Positions 35,129 through 43,460 are shown, numbered from the stretch's first letter. The stretch: 64,000 nt of DNA from an uncultured Oscillospiraceae bacterium (GCA_900548355.1 URKR01000012.1:5436-69435), one strand, 5' to 3'. Made by a program: numbers and translations. Notes: a model not told the origin generated them from the letters alone.

Positions 35129-36226
35129 TCACCCGTTCGCCTTGCGGAACTTTTCCATAAAGGCGACAAGCGCATCGATGCCGGCGGGCGGCATCGCGTT
35201 ATAGATCGACGCCCGCATCCCGCCGACCAGCCGGTGCCCTTTCAGGTTCAGCAGCCCTTCTTCGGCGGCCGCCGCACAGAACGCTTTGTCCAGTTCCGCC
35301 GTGGGGGAAGTAAAGGTTACATTCATCCGGCTGCGGTAGGGCTTTTCGACAGGGTTGGTATAGAAATCCTGGCTGTCGAGATAATCGTAGAGAACTTTCG
35401 CTTTGGCGTCGTTGATCTTCTTCATCTCGGCCAGGCCGCCGATTTCGGTCTCGAGATACTCCATCATCAGCCCGGTCATATAGATGCACCAGCAGGGCGG
35501 TGTGTTGTACATACTGTCTGCTTTGAGCAGCGTTGTGTAGTTCATCATGGTCGGGATCTTCTCGGCCGGGATGCCCTTGGCGCTCTTGCCGAGCAGATCT
35601 TCCCGGATGATGGCGACCGCCATGCCGGCCGGCGCGACATTTTTCTGCACACCGAAATACAGGCACCCATACAGGCTGACATCCATCGGCTCAGAAAAAA
35701 CCATCGAACTTACGTCGGCCACAAGCGGGATGCCCGCCACCTGCGGGACTTCGGTGTAGGTGGTGCCGAAAATCGTATTGTTCTGGCAGATGTGGATGTA
35801 GCTCGCGTTCGGGTCGTAGTCGATCACCCGGACGTCGGGAATATAGGTAAAGTTGCGGTCTTTGCTTGAGGCGGCCACCCGCGCGGTGCCGAACTTTGCG
35901 GCTTCTTCGGCGGCTTTTTTGCTGAAGTTGCCGGTGACAAGATAGTCCGCCGAGCCGGTTGTCATAAAGTTCAGCGGTACCATTGCGAACTGCTGGGTTG
36001 CGCCGCCCTGGAAAAAGCCGATCTTGTAATTGTCCGGTACACCAAGCACCCGGCGCATGGCGGCTTCGGCGTTTTGCAGGATCTGCTCAAACCATTTGCT
36101 GCGGTGGCTCATCTCCATCACACTCTGGCCCGAACCGTGGTAGTCCAGCAGTTCTTCCTGCGCGCGGCGCAGCACCCATTCGGGCAGCATCGAGGGCCCG
36201 GCGCTGAAATTGTATACCCTAGCCAT
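35129..36226 (-). CDS. serC: Phosphoserine aminotransferase
   Basis: SerC converts 3-phosphohydroxypyruvate and glutamate to phosphoserine. The 365-residue PLP enzyme begins ARVYNFSAGPSMLPEWVLRR, has the SHRSKWFEQI segment (about 43-52), VADVSSMVFSEPMDVSLYG (about 172-190) and YFGVQKNVAPAGMAV (about 192-206), whose Lys binds PLP. ATG 36226 follows AAGGAGGAGAT. A serB phosphatase is not seen here. Confidence 0.95.
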   Translation of the reverse strand: MARVYNFSAGPSMLPEWVLRRAQEELLDYHGSGQSVMEMSHRSKWFEQILQNAEAAMRRVLGVPDNYKIGFFQGGATQQFAMVPLNFMTTGSADYLVTGNFSKKAAEEAAKFGTARVAASSKDRNFTYIPDVRVIDYDPNASYIHICQNNTIFGTTYTEVPQVAGIPLVADVSSMVFSEPMDVSLYGCLYFGVQKNVAPAGMAVAIIREDLLGKSAKGIPAEKIPTMMNYTTLLKADSMYNTPPCWCIYMTGLMMEYLETEIGGLAEMKKINDAKAKVLYDYLDSQDFYTNPVEKPYRSRMNVTFTSPTAELDKAFCAAAAEEGLLNLKGHRLVGGMRASIYNAMPPAGIDALVAFMEKFRKANG

Positions 36227-36302
36227 AGAAATCTCCTCCTTGATCCTCTGCAAACGCCCGCCCGTGGCGGGGGATGGATGCGGTGTACAAACCGCTGGCT
36301 GT

Positions 36303-36332
36303 ATTATACGCCCCGCGCACGCCATGCAGCAA
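36303..36332 (-). promoter_or_regulatory. Promoter of serC-serA
   Basis: On the minus strand TTGCTG (36327-36332) and TATAAT (36303-36308) are 18 bases apart. Confidence 0.6.
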
Positions 36333-36429
36333 GGAAAAAGCGCCCGGCAAAACGGCGAAAAGTGACGCCGGATAGAACCGTGAAAACCGTGAAAAAGACA
36401 AATGACCGCGGATGAAAAACAGTATATTC

Positions 36430-36439
36430 TACAAGTGTA
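36430..36439. promoter_or_regulatory. BlaI-type operator 1
   Basis: TACAAGTGTA fits TACAnnTGTA, the dyad bound by BlaI/MecI/CopY repressors. It follows a possible -10 (TATATT, 36423-36428). Confidence 0.6.
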
Positions 36440-36497
36440 AAACGAACGCCGTCAAAACAGCTACATCAGGCGGAGAAAGTTTGTGCAGGATGACGAC

Positions 36498-36527
36498 TTG
36501 CCAAAATTACTTCTACAGATGTAAAAT
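36498..36527 (+). promoter_or_regulatory. Putative blaI promoter with operator 2 inside
   Basis: TTGCCA (36498-36503) and TAAAAT (36522-36527) are 18 bases apart. The operator copy TACAGATGTA (36514-36523) lies between them and touches the -10, so a bound repressor would block RNA polymerase. Confidence 0.65.
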
Positions 36528-36545
36528 GAAAGACGAGGGAATTAC

Positions 36546-36555
36546 CACAAATGTA
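36546..36555. promoter_or_regulatory. BlaI-type operator 3
   Basis: CACAAATGTA is a one-mismatch match to TACAnnTGTA, just before the ribosome binding site of the repressor gene. Confidence 0.5.
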
Positions 36556-36566
36556 GGAGTTAAACC

Positions 36567-36959
36567 ATGGAACAACTATCCCACAGTGAAGAGCAGGTTA
36601 TGGTTGCACTCTGGGACTGCGGCAGACCCGCAACCCGGCGGGAAATTGCGGCCTGCCTGCCCGAAAGCTGCCACTGGGCGGATACAACCCTGCTCAACTT
36701 TTTAGCCCGGTTGGCGGGCAAAGGATTTGTACGCCCGTCCAAACAGGGCAACCGCAACCTGTATACGCCGCTTGTCCGCAAACAGACCTACTGCGGTGCA
36801 ACCAGCGCGGCCCACCTGCAGCGGCTGTACGGCGGCGACGCGCGCGCCATGTTCGCCGCCCTGACCGATACCGGCCGCATCAGCTTTGCCGCGCTTGAGC
36901 GTCTGGCCCGTTATCTGGATACCCGCGCCGCCGAAAGCCCGGAGTATGATTATGATTGA
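36567..36959 (+). CDS. BlaI/MecI/CopY-family repressor
   Basis: The 130-residue protein has the winged-helix DNA-binding domain of the family: LSHSEEQVMVALWDCGRPATRREI (about 4-27), then SCHWADTTLLNFLARLAGKGFV (about 34-55) and the wing RNLYTPLV. A shorter C-terminal dimerisation part follows. No BlaR1-type sensor protease or beta-lactamase gene is adjacent. Three operator-like dyads upstream suggest autoregulation. GTAGGAG precedes the ATG. Confidence 0.9.
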   Translation: MEQLSHSEEQVMVALWDCGRPATRREIAACLPESCHWADTTLLNFLARLAGKGFVRPSKQGNRNLYTPLVRKQTYCGATSAAHLQRLYGGDARAMFAALTDTGRISFAALERLARYLDTRAAESPEYDYD

Positions 36960-36991
36960 GGTGAAGATTCGGCGCTTTGCCGGCGCGCAGA

Positions 36992-37032
36992 AAAAACCGA
37001 CAGAAAACCTGCCTGAGCAGCCTGCCGGTTTC
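36992..37032. terminator. Hairpin after the BlaI gene
   Basis: AAACCGACAG and CCTGCCGGTTT pair with a mismatch across a GC-containing loop. It is a weaker terminator of the blaI transcript. Confidence 0.5.
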
Positions 37033-37060
37033 ACCAAGAACTTAATAAGAAACAAAAGAA

Positions 37061-37099
37061 GAACAGGCCAGAAACAAACGCGTTGTTTCTGGCCTGTTT
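37061..37099. terminator. Bidirectional terminator between blaI and the tRNA genes
   Basis: AACAGGCCAGAAACAA and TTGTTTCTGGCCTGTT form a perfect 16-bp stem with a very short loop. On the minus strand it is followed by a T-rich tail, suitable for ending the tRNA-Ser transcript. Confidence 0.8.
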
Positions 37100-37189
37100 G
37101 GCGGAGTAAGAGGGATTTGAACCCTCGCGGCACTTTCGCACCCTACGCCCTTAGCAGGGGCGCCTCTTCGACCTCTTGAGTATTACTCC
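37099..37189 (-). tRNA. tRNA-Ser(GCU)
   Basis: On the minus strand the acceptor arms GGAGTAA and TTACTCC pair, a G discriminator and an encoded CCA follow, the anticodon loop CTGCTAA gives anticodon GCU, and the long variable arm of a class II serine tRNA is present (GTAGGGTGCGAAAGTGCCGC). The T arm reads GAGGGTTCAAATCCCTC. Confidence 0.95.
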
Positions 37190-37219
37190 AAGTCAAAGTA
37201 AATTGATGATTCAAAAAAA

Positions 37220-37310
37220 TGGCGGAGAGGATGGGATTCGAACCCATGGTCCGCTTACGCGAATCGCTGGTTTTCAAGACCAGTTCCATAAACCACTCGG
37301 ACACCTCTCC
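37220..37310 (-). tRNA. tRNA-Ser(UGA)
   Basis: On the minus strand GGAGAGG pairs with CCTCTCC, a G discriminator and CCA follow, the anticodon loop CTTGAAA gives anticodon UGA, and a long variable arm (GATTCGCGTAAGCGGAC region) is present. It is 30 bases upstream of the other tRNA-Ser, so both are probably one transcript. Confidence 0.95.
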
Positions 37311-37337
37311 ACAGTGGCTCCACCGGATGCGAGAATT

Positions 37338-37366
37338 ATATTACCACATGGCAGGGGGCTTGTCAA
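37338..37366 (-). promoter_or_regulatory. Promoter of the two tRNA-Ser genes
   Basis: On the minus strand consensus TTGACA (37361-37366) and TAATAT (37338-37343) are 17 bases apart. Confidence 0.8.
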
Positions 37367-37429
37367 GCAGAATTTTCACTTTTTGCTCGCTTTGCGCCAC
37401 CGGCCTTTGCCATTGTGCGTGCCAACGAA

Positions 37430-37482
37430 AAAACCGCGCGGGCCGCGCCCGGATTTCACCGGAACGCGGCCCGCGCGGTTGC
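37430..37482 (-). terminator. Terminator after the iron alcohol dehydrogenase gene
   Basis: AACCGCGCGGGCCGCG pairs perfectly with CGCGGCCCGCGCGGTT around a 17-base loop. On the minus strand TTTTTTCG follows. Confidence 0.85.
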
Positions 37483-37585
37483 TTTGGTCAATGCGATGCG
37501 GAAGAGGAAAACGGAAATTGCGGCCGCCGTGCCAGTCTTGCCCGGATGCGGCCCTTGCTTCCGGTGTGGCGATTCGGGCGCCGCC

Positions 37586-38734
37586 TTACATCAGGCTGCG
37601 GTACAGCGCGGCGATCTCCTCCACGCTGGTGTCGCGCGGGTTGCCGGGGCAGCAGGCGTCGGCAAAGGCGCTCTCGGCCAGGAACTGCACGTCCTCTTCC
37701 TTCAGGATGCCCTTGAGGTTGGCCGGGATGCCGACATCGGCGCTGAGCTTCTTGACCGCGTCGATGGCCGCCTTGCGGTACTCGGCCTGGGTCATGCTCT
37801 CGGTGCCCTGCACGCCCATCGCCTTGGCCAGCGCGCGGTACTTCTCGCCGGAGTACTCGGCGTTGTATTCAAGGCCGGTGGGCAGGATGATCGCGCAGGC
37901 AACACCGTGCGGGGTATCATACAAAGCGCTCAGGCCGTGTGCCATGCTGTGCACAATGCCCAGGCCGACGTTGGAAAAGCCCATGCCGGCGATGTACTGC
38001 GCCAGGGCCATGCCTTCGCGGCCTTCAGCCGTGTTGGCCACTGCGCCGCGCAGATTCTCACTGATCAGGCGGATAGCCTCCAGGTGGAACATATCGGTCA
38101 TTTCCCAGGCACCCTTGGTGATCAGTCCCTCAATGGCATGGGTCAGGGCGTCCATGCCGGTGGCGGCGGTCAGGCCTTTGGGCATCGAGCTCATCATATC
38201 AGGGTCAACAACGGCGATCTCGGGGATGTCGTTGGTGTCCACACAGACAAACTTGCGCTTTTTCTCCACGTCGGTGATGACATAGTTGATGGTGACCTCG
38301 GCCGCGGTGCCGGCGGTGGTGGGAACCGCGATTGTAAAGACTGCGTGCTTCTTGGTGGGGGCTACGCCTTCCAGGCTGCGGACATCGGCAAATTCGGGGT
38401 TGTTGATGATAATGCCGATAGCCTTGGCGGTATCCATCGAAGAACCGCCGCCGATGGTCACGATGCAGTCTGCGCCCGAAGCCTTGAAGGCCTCGACGCC
38501 GTGCTGAACGTTTTCAATTGTGGGGTTGGGCTTGATTTCACTGTAGACGCTGTAGGCAAAGTTGGCCGCGTCCAGCAGGGCGGTGACTTTGGCGGTAACG
38601 CCAAACTTGATCAGGTCAGGGTCAGAGCAGACAAACGCCTTTGTATAGCCGCGGGCGGTCAGTTCAGGCACAATGTTTTCAATCGCGCCTTTGCCGTGGT
38701 AGGAAATGGTGTTCAAAACAATGCGGTTTGCCAT
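37586..38734 (-). CDS. Iron-dependent alcohol dehydrogenase, lactaldehyde reductase (FucO) type
   Basis: The 382-residue protein is a group III alcohol dehydrogenase. It has the NAD-binding IVTIGGGSSMDTAKAIGI (about 90-107), the PTTAGTAAEVT motif and the iron-ligand region (MDALTHAIEG; GIVHSMAHGLSALYDTPHGVA, about 260-280). The length equals that of E. coli FucO and the sequence style suggests lactaldehyde/propanediol oxidoreductase, though other aldehydes are possible. It is monocistronic with a TATACT -10 at 38799-38804. No fucose or rhamnose genes are near. Confidence 0.85.
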   Translation of the reverse strand: MANRIVLNTISYHGKGAIENIVPELTARGYTKAFVCSDPDLIKFGVTAKVTALLDAANFAYSVYSEIKPNPTIENVQHGVEAFKASGADCIVTIGGGSSMDTAKAIGIIINNPEFADVRSLEGVAPTKKHAVFTIAVPTTAGTAAEVTINYVITDVEKKRKFVCVDTNDIPEIAVVDPDMMSSMPKGLTAATGMDALTHAIEGLITKGAWEMTDMFHLEAIRLISENLRGAVANTAEGREGMALAQYIAGMGFSNVGLGIVHSMAHGLSALYDTPHGVACAIILPTGLEYNAEYSGEKYRALAKAMGVQGTESMTQAEYRKAAIDAVKKLSADVGIPANLKGILKEEDVQFLAESAFADACCPGNPRDTSVEEIAALYRSLM

Positions 38735-38894
38735 AAGTTTGCCTCCGTATGTAGATACTGGTTTCAGGCGCCAACAACAGAACGGTGCCTTTGTGAATAG
38801 TATAACATCCTGCCCGGGGGGCTGTCCTTGGCCGAAGGTGGCTGTTTTTTTGTGAAAATTCTACTGCCAGTCCCTGCCCGGCGCCTTGCCCCCC

Positions 38895-38923
38895 TTGCAA
38901 TGCAGGCGTAAAATCGATATACT
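38895..38923 (+). promoter_or_regulatory. Promoter of the L-serine dehydratase operon
   Basis: TTGCAA (38895-38900) and TATACT (38918-38923) are 17 bases apart. Confidence 0.75.
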
Positions 38924-38987
38924 GTATACCATACATACAATAGATGCAAGAAATGCAGGGACGGCGCACAAAAAGGAGGTCTGCCCG

Positions 38988-39644
38988 ATGCGATTGTTTG
39001 ACGTGCTGGGCCCGGTGATGACAGGGCCTTCCAGCAGCCATACGGCCGGGGCGGTGCGCATCGGCCTGACGGCCCGCAAGCTGTTGGGGGAACCGCCGGC
39101 AGAAGCGGAAATCCTGCTGCATGGCAGCTTCGCCGCCACAGGCCGCGGCCACGGTACGGACCGTGCCCTGGTGGCCGGGCTGCTTGGCATGCAGCCGGAT
39201 GATGAGGCCATCCCCCGCAGCTTTGCGCTGGCCCGCGCCGCCGGGCTCCGGTTTTCGATTGGCTCGGTTGTGCTGCGCGGCGCCCACCCGAACACCGCGC
39301 TGCTGCGGCTGGCAGGCCCCAGCGGGCGCAAGCTTGAGGTGATGGGGGCTTCGATTGGCGGCGGGCGGATCAACATCTGCCAGATTGACGGCATTACCAC
39401 CAATTTTGGCGCCGATCACGATACCTTGATCGTCCACAACCTTGATACGCCGGGCCATGTGGCGGCGGTGACCGGCTGCCTGAGCGCGCGGGAAATCAAC
39501 ATTGCGACGATGCAGCTGTACCGTTCCACAGCCGGCGGTTATGCCGTGATGGTGCTGGAATGCGACCAGCCGCTGCCCGATACCCTGGTGGCCGAAGTGC
39601 GCGCGCTGCCCGGCATTGTCAAGGTGACAAGCCTGAACCTGTGA
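38988..39644 (+). CDS. sdaAB: L-serine dehydratase, beta subunit
   Basis: With the alpha subunit this iron-sulfur enzyme deaminates L-serine to pyruvate and ammonia. The 218-residue protein begins LFDVLGPVMTGPSSSHTAGAVR (about 3-24), the signature of the family, and ends with an ACT domain (about 147-218, DTPGHVAAVTGCLSAREINI). AAAGGAGGTC precedes ATG 38988. The alpha gene follows 24 bases on. Confidence 0.94.
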   Translation: MRLFDVLGPVMTGPSSSHTAGAVRIGLTARKLLGEPPAEAEILLHGSFAATGRGHGTDRALVAGLLGMQPDDEAIPRSFALARAAGLRFSIGSVVLRGAHPNTALLRLAGPSGRKLEVMGASIGGGRINICQIDGITTNFGADHDTLIVHNLDTPGHVAAVTGCLSAREINIATMQLYRSTAGGYAVMVLECDQPLPDTLVAEVRALPGIVKVTSLNL

Positions 39645-39668
39645 GGATCGTACCGAAAGGAGCCAGTG

Positions 39669-40550
39669 ATGGCGTATGAATCTGTGCGGGCGCTGCTGAA
39701 CGCCTGCAAGTCGGAAGGGCAGCCGCTGTATGCGGTTATTCTGCAAAGTGATTTGGCCGAAAGCGGCCTGAGCGAGGAAGCGTCCCGCGCTGAAATGCGG
39801 CGGCTGTGGCAGGTTATGGTTGCCACCAGCGATGGATACCGTGCAGCTGACCGTTCAGCCAGCGGATTTGCCGGCGGTGACGCTGCCAAGGTGGAGGCGG
39901 CTGCTGCGGCCGGGGCGCTGTACAGCGGTGGATATTATGCTGCTGTGATAGCCGAAGCACTTAAAACGGCTGAGTGCAATGCCTGCATGAAGCGGATTGT
40001 CGCTGCGCCCACAGCCGGCAGCTGCGGGGTGCTGCCGGCTGTGCTGCTGCCGCTGTGGCGCAGCGGCGCGGCGGATGAAGAGGCGGTCTGCCAGGCGCTG
40101 TATGTCGCAGCCGGGTTCGGCCAGATCGTGGCCGCACGGGCCACGCTGGCCGGGGCCGAGGGCGGCTGCCAGGCTGAGGTGGGGGCTGCCAGCGCAATGG
40201 CGGCGGCCGCGCTGGTCGATCTCAAAGGCGGCACGGCCGAAGCCTGCGCCGAAGCATTTGCAATGGCGCTGACCAATCTGGAGGGCCTTGTCTGTGATCC
40301 GGTGGCCGGCCTTGTTGAGCTGCCCTGCATCAAGCGCAACGTGATCGGCGCGGTGAACGCGGTTTCGGCCGCCGATATGGCGCTGGCCGGTGTGGTCGGG
40401 CATATCCCGGCCGACGAGGTGATCGACGCGATGGCCGAGGTGGGGGCCGCAATGAGCCGCGATTTGCGGGAAACCGGCATCGGCGGCCTGGCCGGCACCC
40501 CGACCGGGCAGGCCATCCGCGACATCGTGACGATGGCGGAGGAAGAGTAA
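39669..40550 (+). CDS. sdaAA: L-serine dehydratase, alpha subunit
   Basis: The 293-residue subunit binds the oxygen-labile 4Fe-4S cluster. Cysteine-containing stretches include AECNACMKRIVAAPTAGSCG (about 100-119), GLVCDPVAGLVELPCIKRN (about 211-229) and others that supply cluster ligands. The conserved GAASAM segment is near residue 169. GTG directly precedes the ATG and either may start. It follows the beta gene in one operon. In Bacillus the pair lies between fakA and recG; here it lies near serC-serA instead. Confidence 0.94.
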   Translation: MAYESVRALLNACKSEGQPLYAVILQSDLAESGLSEEASRAEMRRLWQVMVATSDGYRAADRSASGFAGGDAAKVEAAAAAGALYSGGYYAAVIAEALKTAECNACMKRIVAAPTAGSCGVLPAVLLPLWRSGAADEEAVCQALYVAAGFGQIVAARATLAGAEGGCQAEVGAASAMAAAALVDLKGGTAEACAEAFAMALTNLEGLVCDPVAGLVELPCIKRNVIGAVNAVSAADMALAGVVGHIPADEVIDAMAEVGAAMSRDLRETGIGGLAGTPTGQAIRDIVTMAEEE

Positions 40551-40561
40551 CACAAGAATTC

Positions 40562-40685
40562 AGAGTTTAAGATGCGGTGGTTCGCGCGCTTGCAGCGCAC
40601 TCGAAAAATGAACGAAAGCGCGGCCGTTTTTTGGGCGGCGCAGCCGCCGGAACACCGAATCCAAACTCTAAACGCCAAAATCTGA
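40562..40685. repeat. MITE-like inverted-repeat element, copy A
   Basis: The element has AGAGTTTAAGATGCGGTGG near its left end and CACCGAATCCAAACTCTAAAC near its right end, with GC-rich hairpins between. Copy B at 52127-52216 has the same termini. There is no frame inside. The family lies between genes in both cases. Confidence 0.6.
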
Positions 40686-40724
40686 ACTCTTATAACGTAT
40701 AATAAATTGAAAACGGAGTCTACA

Positions 40725-41165
40725 ATGGAAAACCAACAACCCAAACGCAAAAGCCTTTTGTTGTACCGCTTGGCGATGGTGGCGGTGGCGCTGGTCTGCC
40801 TGGCGGCGATCAAAATGCTGCTTGGCACCCGTACGCTGATGTACCTGTATGCGCGGGATATCGACCACATTGCGGTCACCGTCACCCCGCCGGGTGAAAG
40901 CCTGACCGCCACCGGCGACGATGTGGCCGAAGCTGTTTCTCTGCTGAGCAAAGCCGTCACCCACGGCCGACAGAATGAAGCCCCGGCGGGGCAGGCTGTT
41001 TCGCTGACGATTTATAACCATGACGGCACCACCCAGCAGGTTGTCGCCTGCGGCGATTACCTTGAAATTGACGGCAAAGGCTACAAAATGCGCCTGTCTG
41101 ACGGCGAGAAGATTGATGCCTGGGCCGACGCCCTGGCCGAAGCGCAGGGCGCAGCAATGGAATAA
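40725..41165 (+). CDS. Membrane-anchored protein of unknown function
   Basis: The 146-residue protein has a basic N terminus, one membrane helix (LAMVAVALVCLAAIKMLL, about residues 17-34) and an extracellular domain of about 110 residues that resembles a small beta-sheet domain (IAVTVTPPGESLTATGDDVA, later LEIDGKGYKMRLSDGEKIDA). ATG 40725 follows ACGGAG. I know no family with this sequence. It stands alone between the repeat and the esterase gene. Confidence 0.7.
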   Translation: MENQQPKRKSLLLYRLAMVAVALVCLAAIKMLLGTRTLMYLYARDIDHIAVTVTPPGESLTATGDDVAEAVSLLSKAVTHGRQNEAPAGQAVSLTIYNHDGTTQQVVACGDYLEIDGKGYKMRLSDGEKIDAWADALAEAQGAAME

Positions 41166-41227
41166 CGCTGCCGCGGCCCCTGCCGCCGCAGCTGTATATA
41201 CAACAGAGGCAAGGAGGTCATACCAAT

Positions 41228-42052
41228 ATGGCACTGCTGCAAGTCAACTTTGTATCCCAAACCCTCATGCGCACCGTACCGATTCAGGTCGTGCTGCCGG
41301 TGGACAAGTTCTCCTGGGACGGCGCGCGCCCTGAAGGCCCGTTCCCGACGCTGTACCTGCTGCACGGCATCTTTGGCAACTATACCGACTGGGTCAGCGG
41401 CACCCGCATCCAGCGCTGGGCCGAGGAACATAACCTCGCCGTCGTCATGCCGTCGGGAGATAACCGCTTCTATGTCGACCAGCCGGATACCCAGGATCTG
41501 TACGGTGAGTTCATCGGCAGCGAACTGGTCGATATCACCCGCCGGATGTTCCCTCTTTCGGGCGAGAGGGCGAACACCTTCATCGGCGGCCTTTCGATGG
41601 GCGGCTACGGCGCGCTGCGCAACGGGCTCAAGTACCACCATACCTTCGGCGCAATCGCCGCGCTCTCTAGCGCCGACATTATCCAGCAGATCGCGACCTT
41701 CACCGACGATAACCCTGCGTTCTTCGCACGCAGGGGTTACGCGCAGGCGCTCTTCGGGCCGCTTGAAAAGCTGCCCGGCAGCGACAAAGATCTGCGCTGG
41801 CTGGCGCAGCGGATTACAAACCCTGCCGACCGCCCGCGCATCTACCTGGCCTGCGGCAGCCAGGACAGCCTGCTGCCGATGAACAAAAACCTGCGGGACA
41901 GCCTGCAAACCCTCGGCTATGACCTGACCTGGTGCGAAGCCCCCGGCGCGCATGAGTGGGATTTCTGGGACAGCCAGATCCGACGGGTTATCGATTGGCT
42001 TTCCCTTGGCCAGGCCGACGCCGGCGTGAACAGCGGCAACGTGGGCGTTTGA
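41228..42052 (+). CDS. Alpha/beta-hydrolase esterase (esterase D family)
   Basis: The 274-residue cytosolic protein matches the tributyrin esterase EstA/S-formylglutathione hydrolase group (PF00756). It has LYLLHGIFGNYTDWV (about 42-56), the nucleophile elbow FIGGLSMGGYGAL (about 117-129), a late Asp (ACGSQDSLL) and catalytic His in APGAHEWDFW (about 243-252). GGAGGTCAT precedes the ATG. The substrate is not evident; an acetylated sugar or acetyl ester is plausible. Confidence 0.88.
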   Translation: MALLQVNFVSQTLMRTVPIQVVLPVDKFSWDGARPEGPFPTLYLLHGIFGNYTDWVSGTRIQRWAEEHNLAVVMPSGDNRFYVDQPDTQDLYGEFIGSELVDITRRMFPLSGERANTFIGGLSMGGYGALRNGLKYHHTFGAIAALSSADIIQQIATFTDDNPAFFARRGYAQALFGPLEKLPGSDKDLRWLAQRITNPADRPRIYLACGSQDSLLPMNKNLRDSLQTLGYDLTWCEAPGAHEWDFWDSQIRRVIDWLSLGQADAGVNSGNVGV

Positions 42053-42067
42053 ACGAATACGCCCTGT

Positions 42068-42130
42068 GAGAGCCCAAAGCGCCCGCCCCATGCAGCCAAC
42101 AGATGGCTGCGGGGCGGGCCGCTTTTTGCG
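42068..42130 (+). terminator. Terminator after the esterase gene
   Basis: AAAGCGCCCGCCCC and GGGGCGGGCCGCTTTTT pair around an AGCCAACAGATGGCT hairpin, ending in TTTTTG. Confidence 0.8.
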
Positions 42131-42527
42131 TGTGGCGTCAGATGAAAAGGGAAAAATGCGGCGTATGTAAAGGAAAAAGGCTTTACACGGAATTTGATGG
42201 CCGGCTGCGCGCGTACGGCGCGCCCGAAATCCACGGCCAGGCCAGCCTGACAACGGCCGGTTTGACCAGATTATTGTAATAGACAAAAACATAGCCGTTG
42301 GTCTTGCCGCTGGAACCCTGACAGGTGCGCTGTTCGAGGACGAGCGGGCTTTTTCCGGTTCGGCGGCGGGGTAGCTGGGCAGAAAGACGACTTCTTCCCA
42401 AGCGCGGGCGGTCGCGTGTATGGGGAAACCTTCTTTTTTGCTGGCGTTGACAAAAAGCGCGGCATGAAATTTGGTTCCATTCTACGCCGCAAAACGGAAA
42501 GACAAAGCGGCGAACCAGATCAAAAGA
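42131..42527. other. Intergenic region without a convincing gene, possible coding relic on the minus strand
   Basis: No complete frame with a start and ribosome binding site is present. On the minus strand a protein-like stretch (KFHAALFVNASKKEGFPIHA, then AWEEVVFLPSYPAAEPEK) in one frame is followed, after an apparent frameshift near 42345, by a stretch in another frame (GSSGKTNGYVFVYYNNLVKP). They may be remains of one gene. I cannot assign a family. Confidence 0.3.
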
Positions 42528-42556
42528 TGGACAATCTTCCAAAGATCTGCTATACT
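42528..42556 (+). promoter_or_regulatory. Promoter of the AraC gene, giving a leaderless mRNA
   Basis: TGGACA (42528-42533) and TATACT (42551-42556) are 17 bases apart. The start ATG is 6 bases after the -10, so transcription and translation should begin at the same base. Confidence 0.6.
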
Positions 42557-42562
42557 GATGGC

Positions 42563-43453
42563 ATGAAATCAATCCAGGGCTACAAGCAGGACGGGTTCCG
42601 CGGCGAAACCCTCATTGTCCTGCCGCCGGAATCTTTCGCCGCATATGCCGATCATCCGGTGGTTCGCCGCCTGCATCTGACCGATGCGGGCTACTTTCCC
42701 CGCGCCGCGGGGAAAGTGGCCCGCCCCCAGGGTATTGCCGAAAATATTCTGCTTTGCTGTACGGATGGGCGCGGTGTTGTGGAGGTGGACGGCGTGCTGT
42801 TCACGCTGGCAGCCAACGAAGCGCTCTGCATCCCGGCCCGCTGCCCACACCGCTATGAGGCGGACCGTGCCGCACCCTGGAGCCTGGTCTGGGTTCATTT
42901 TACGGGGGAAGACTGCGCGCTTTACCCGCTGAACCCGCCGCGGGTCTGCCGGCTTTCGGCGCCGGATACCGCGCAGAGGGTGGAGTTTTTGTTCTCGGTG
43001 CTCTTTGACACCCTGCAGGCAGATTATACCCTGGGAAATTTTATCTACCTTTCCCAGGTGCTCGGTATGATTCTGGCGGAAATCTATGCGCGAACCCCGG
43101 CGCCGGACGCCCAGCAGCGCCTGGTTAGCCGCGCTATCCGGCTGATGGCTGCCCGGGTGGACGGTACCCTGACTTTGCCGGAACTTTGCAGCGCGCTGCA
43201 GCGCTCCAAAAGCAGCGTCAGCGCGGCGTTCCGTCGCTGCACCGGCCGGGCCCCGATGGATTTTTTTCTGCGCCTGAAGATGCAGGAAGCCTGCCGGCGC
43301 CTTTGCGCTGATCGCCGCACGGTTTCGGAGGTGGCGCGCAGCCTTGGGTATCAGGACCCGTATTACTTTTCCCGCCTGTTCAAAAAGGTCATCGGGGTGG
43401 GGCCGCGCGCCTACCGTGACGGCACACCGGCCGAAGAGGACGAGCCGCTGTAA
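42563..43453 (+). CDS. AraC-family transcriptional regulator
   Basis: The 296-residue protein has an N-terminal cupin-type sensor domain (about 35-110, GRGVVEVDGVLFTLAANEAL and IPARCPHRYEAD) and a C-terminal pair of helix-turn-helix motifs (about 185-285: LTLPELCSALQRSKSSVSAA, then RTVSEVARSLGYQDPYYFSR LFKK). This is the sugar- or metabolite-responsive AraC type. No ribosome binding site is seen before the ATG and a -10 lies 6 bases upstream. The target genes are not indicated. Confidence 0.85.
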   Translation: MKSIQGYKQDGFRGETLIVLPPESFAAYADHPVVRRLHLTDAGYFPRAAGKVARPQGIAENILLCCTDGRGVVEVDGVLFTLAANEALCIPARCPHRYEADRAAPWSLVWVHFTGEDCALYPLNPPRVCRLSAPDTAQRVEFLFSVLFDTLQADYTLGNFIYLSQVLGMILAEIYARTPAPDAQQRLVSRAIRLMAARVDGTLTLPELCSALQRSKSSVSAAFRRCTGRAPMDFFLRLKMQEACRRLCADRRTVSEVARSLGYQDPYYFSRLFKKVIGVGPRAYRDGTPAEEDEPL

Positions 43454-43460
43454 ATACAAA

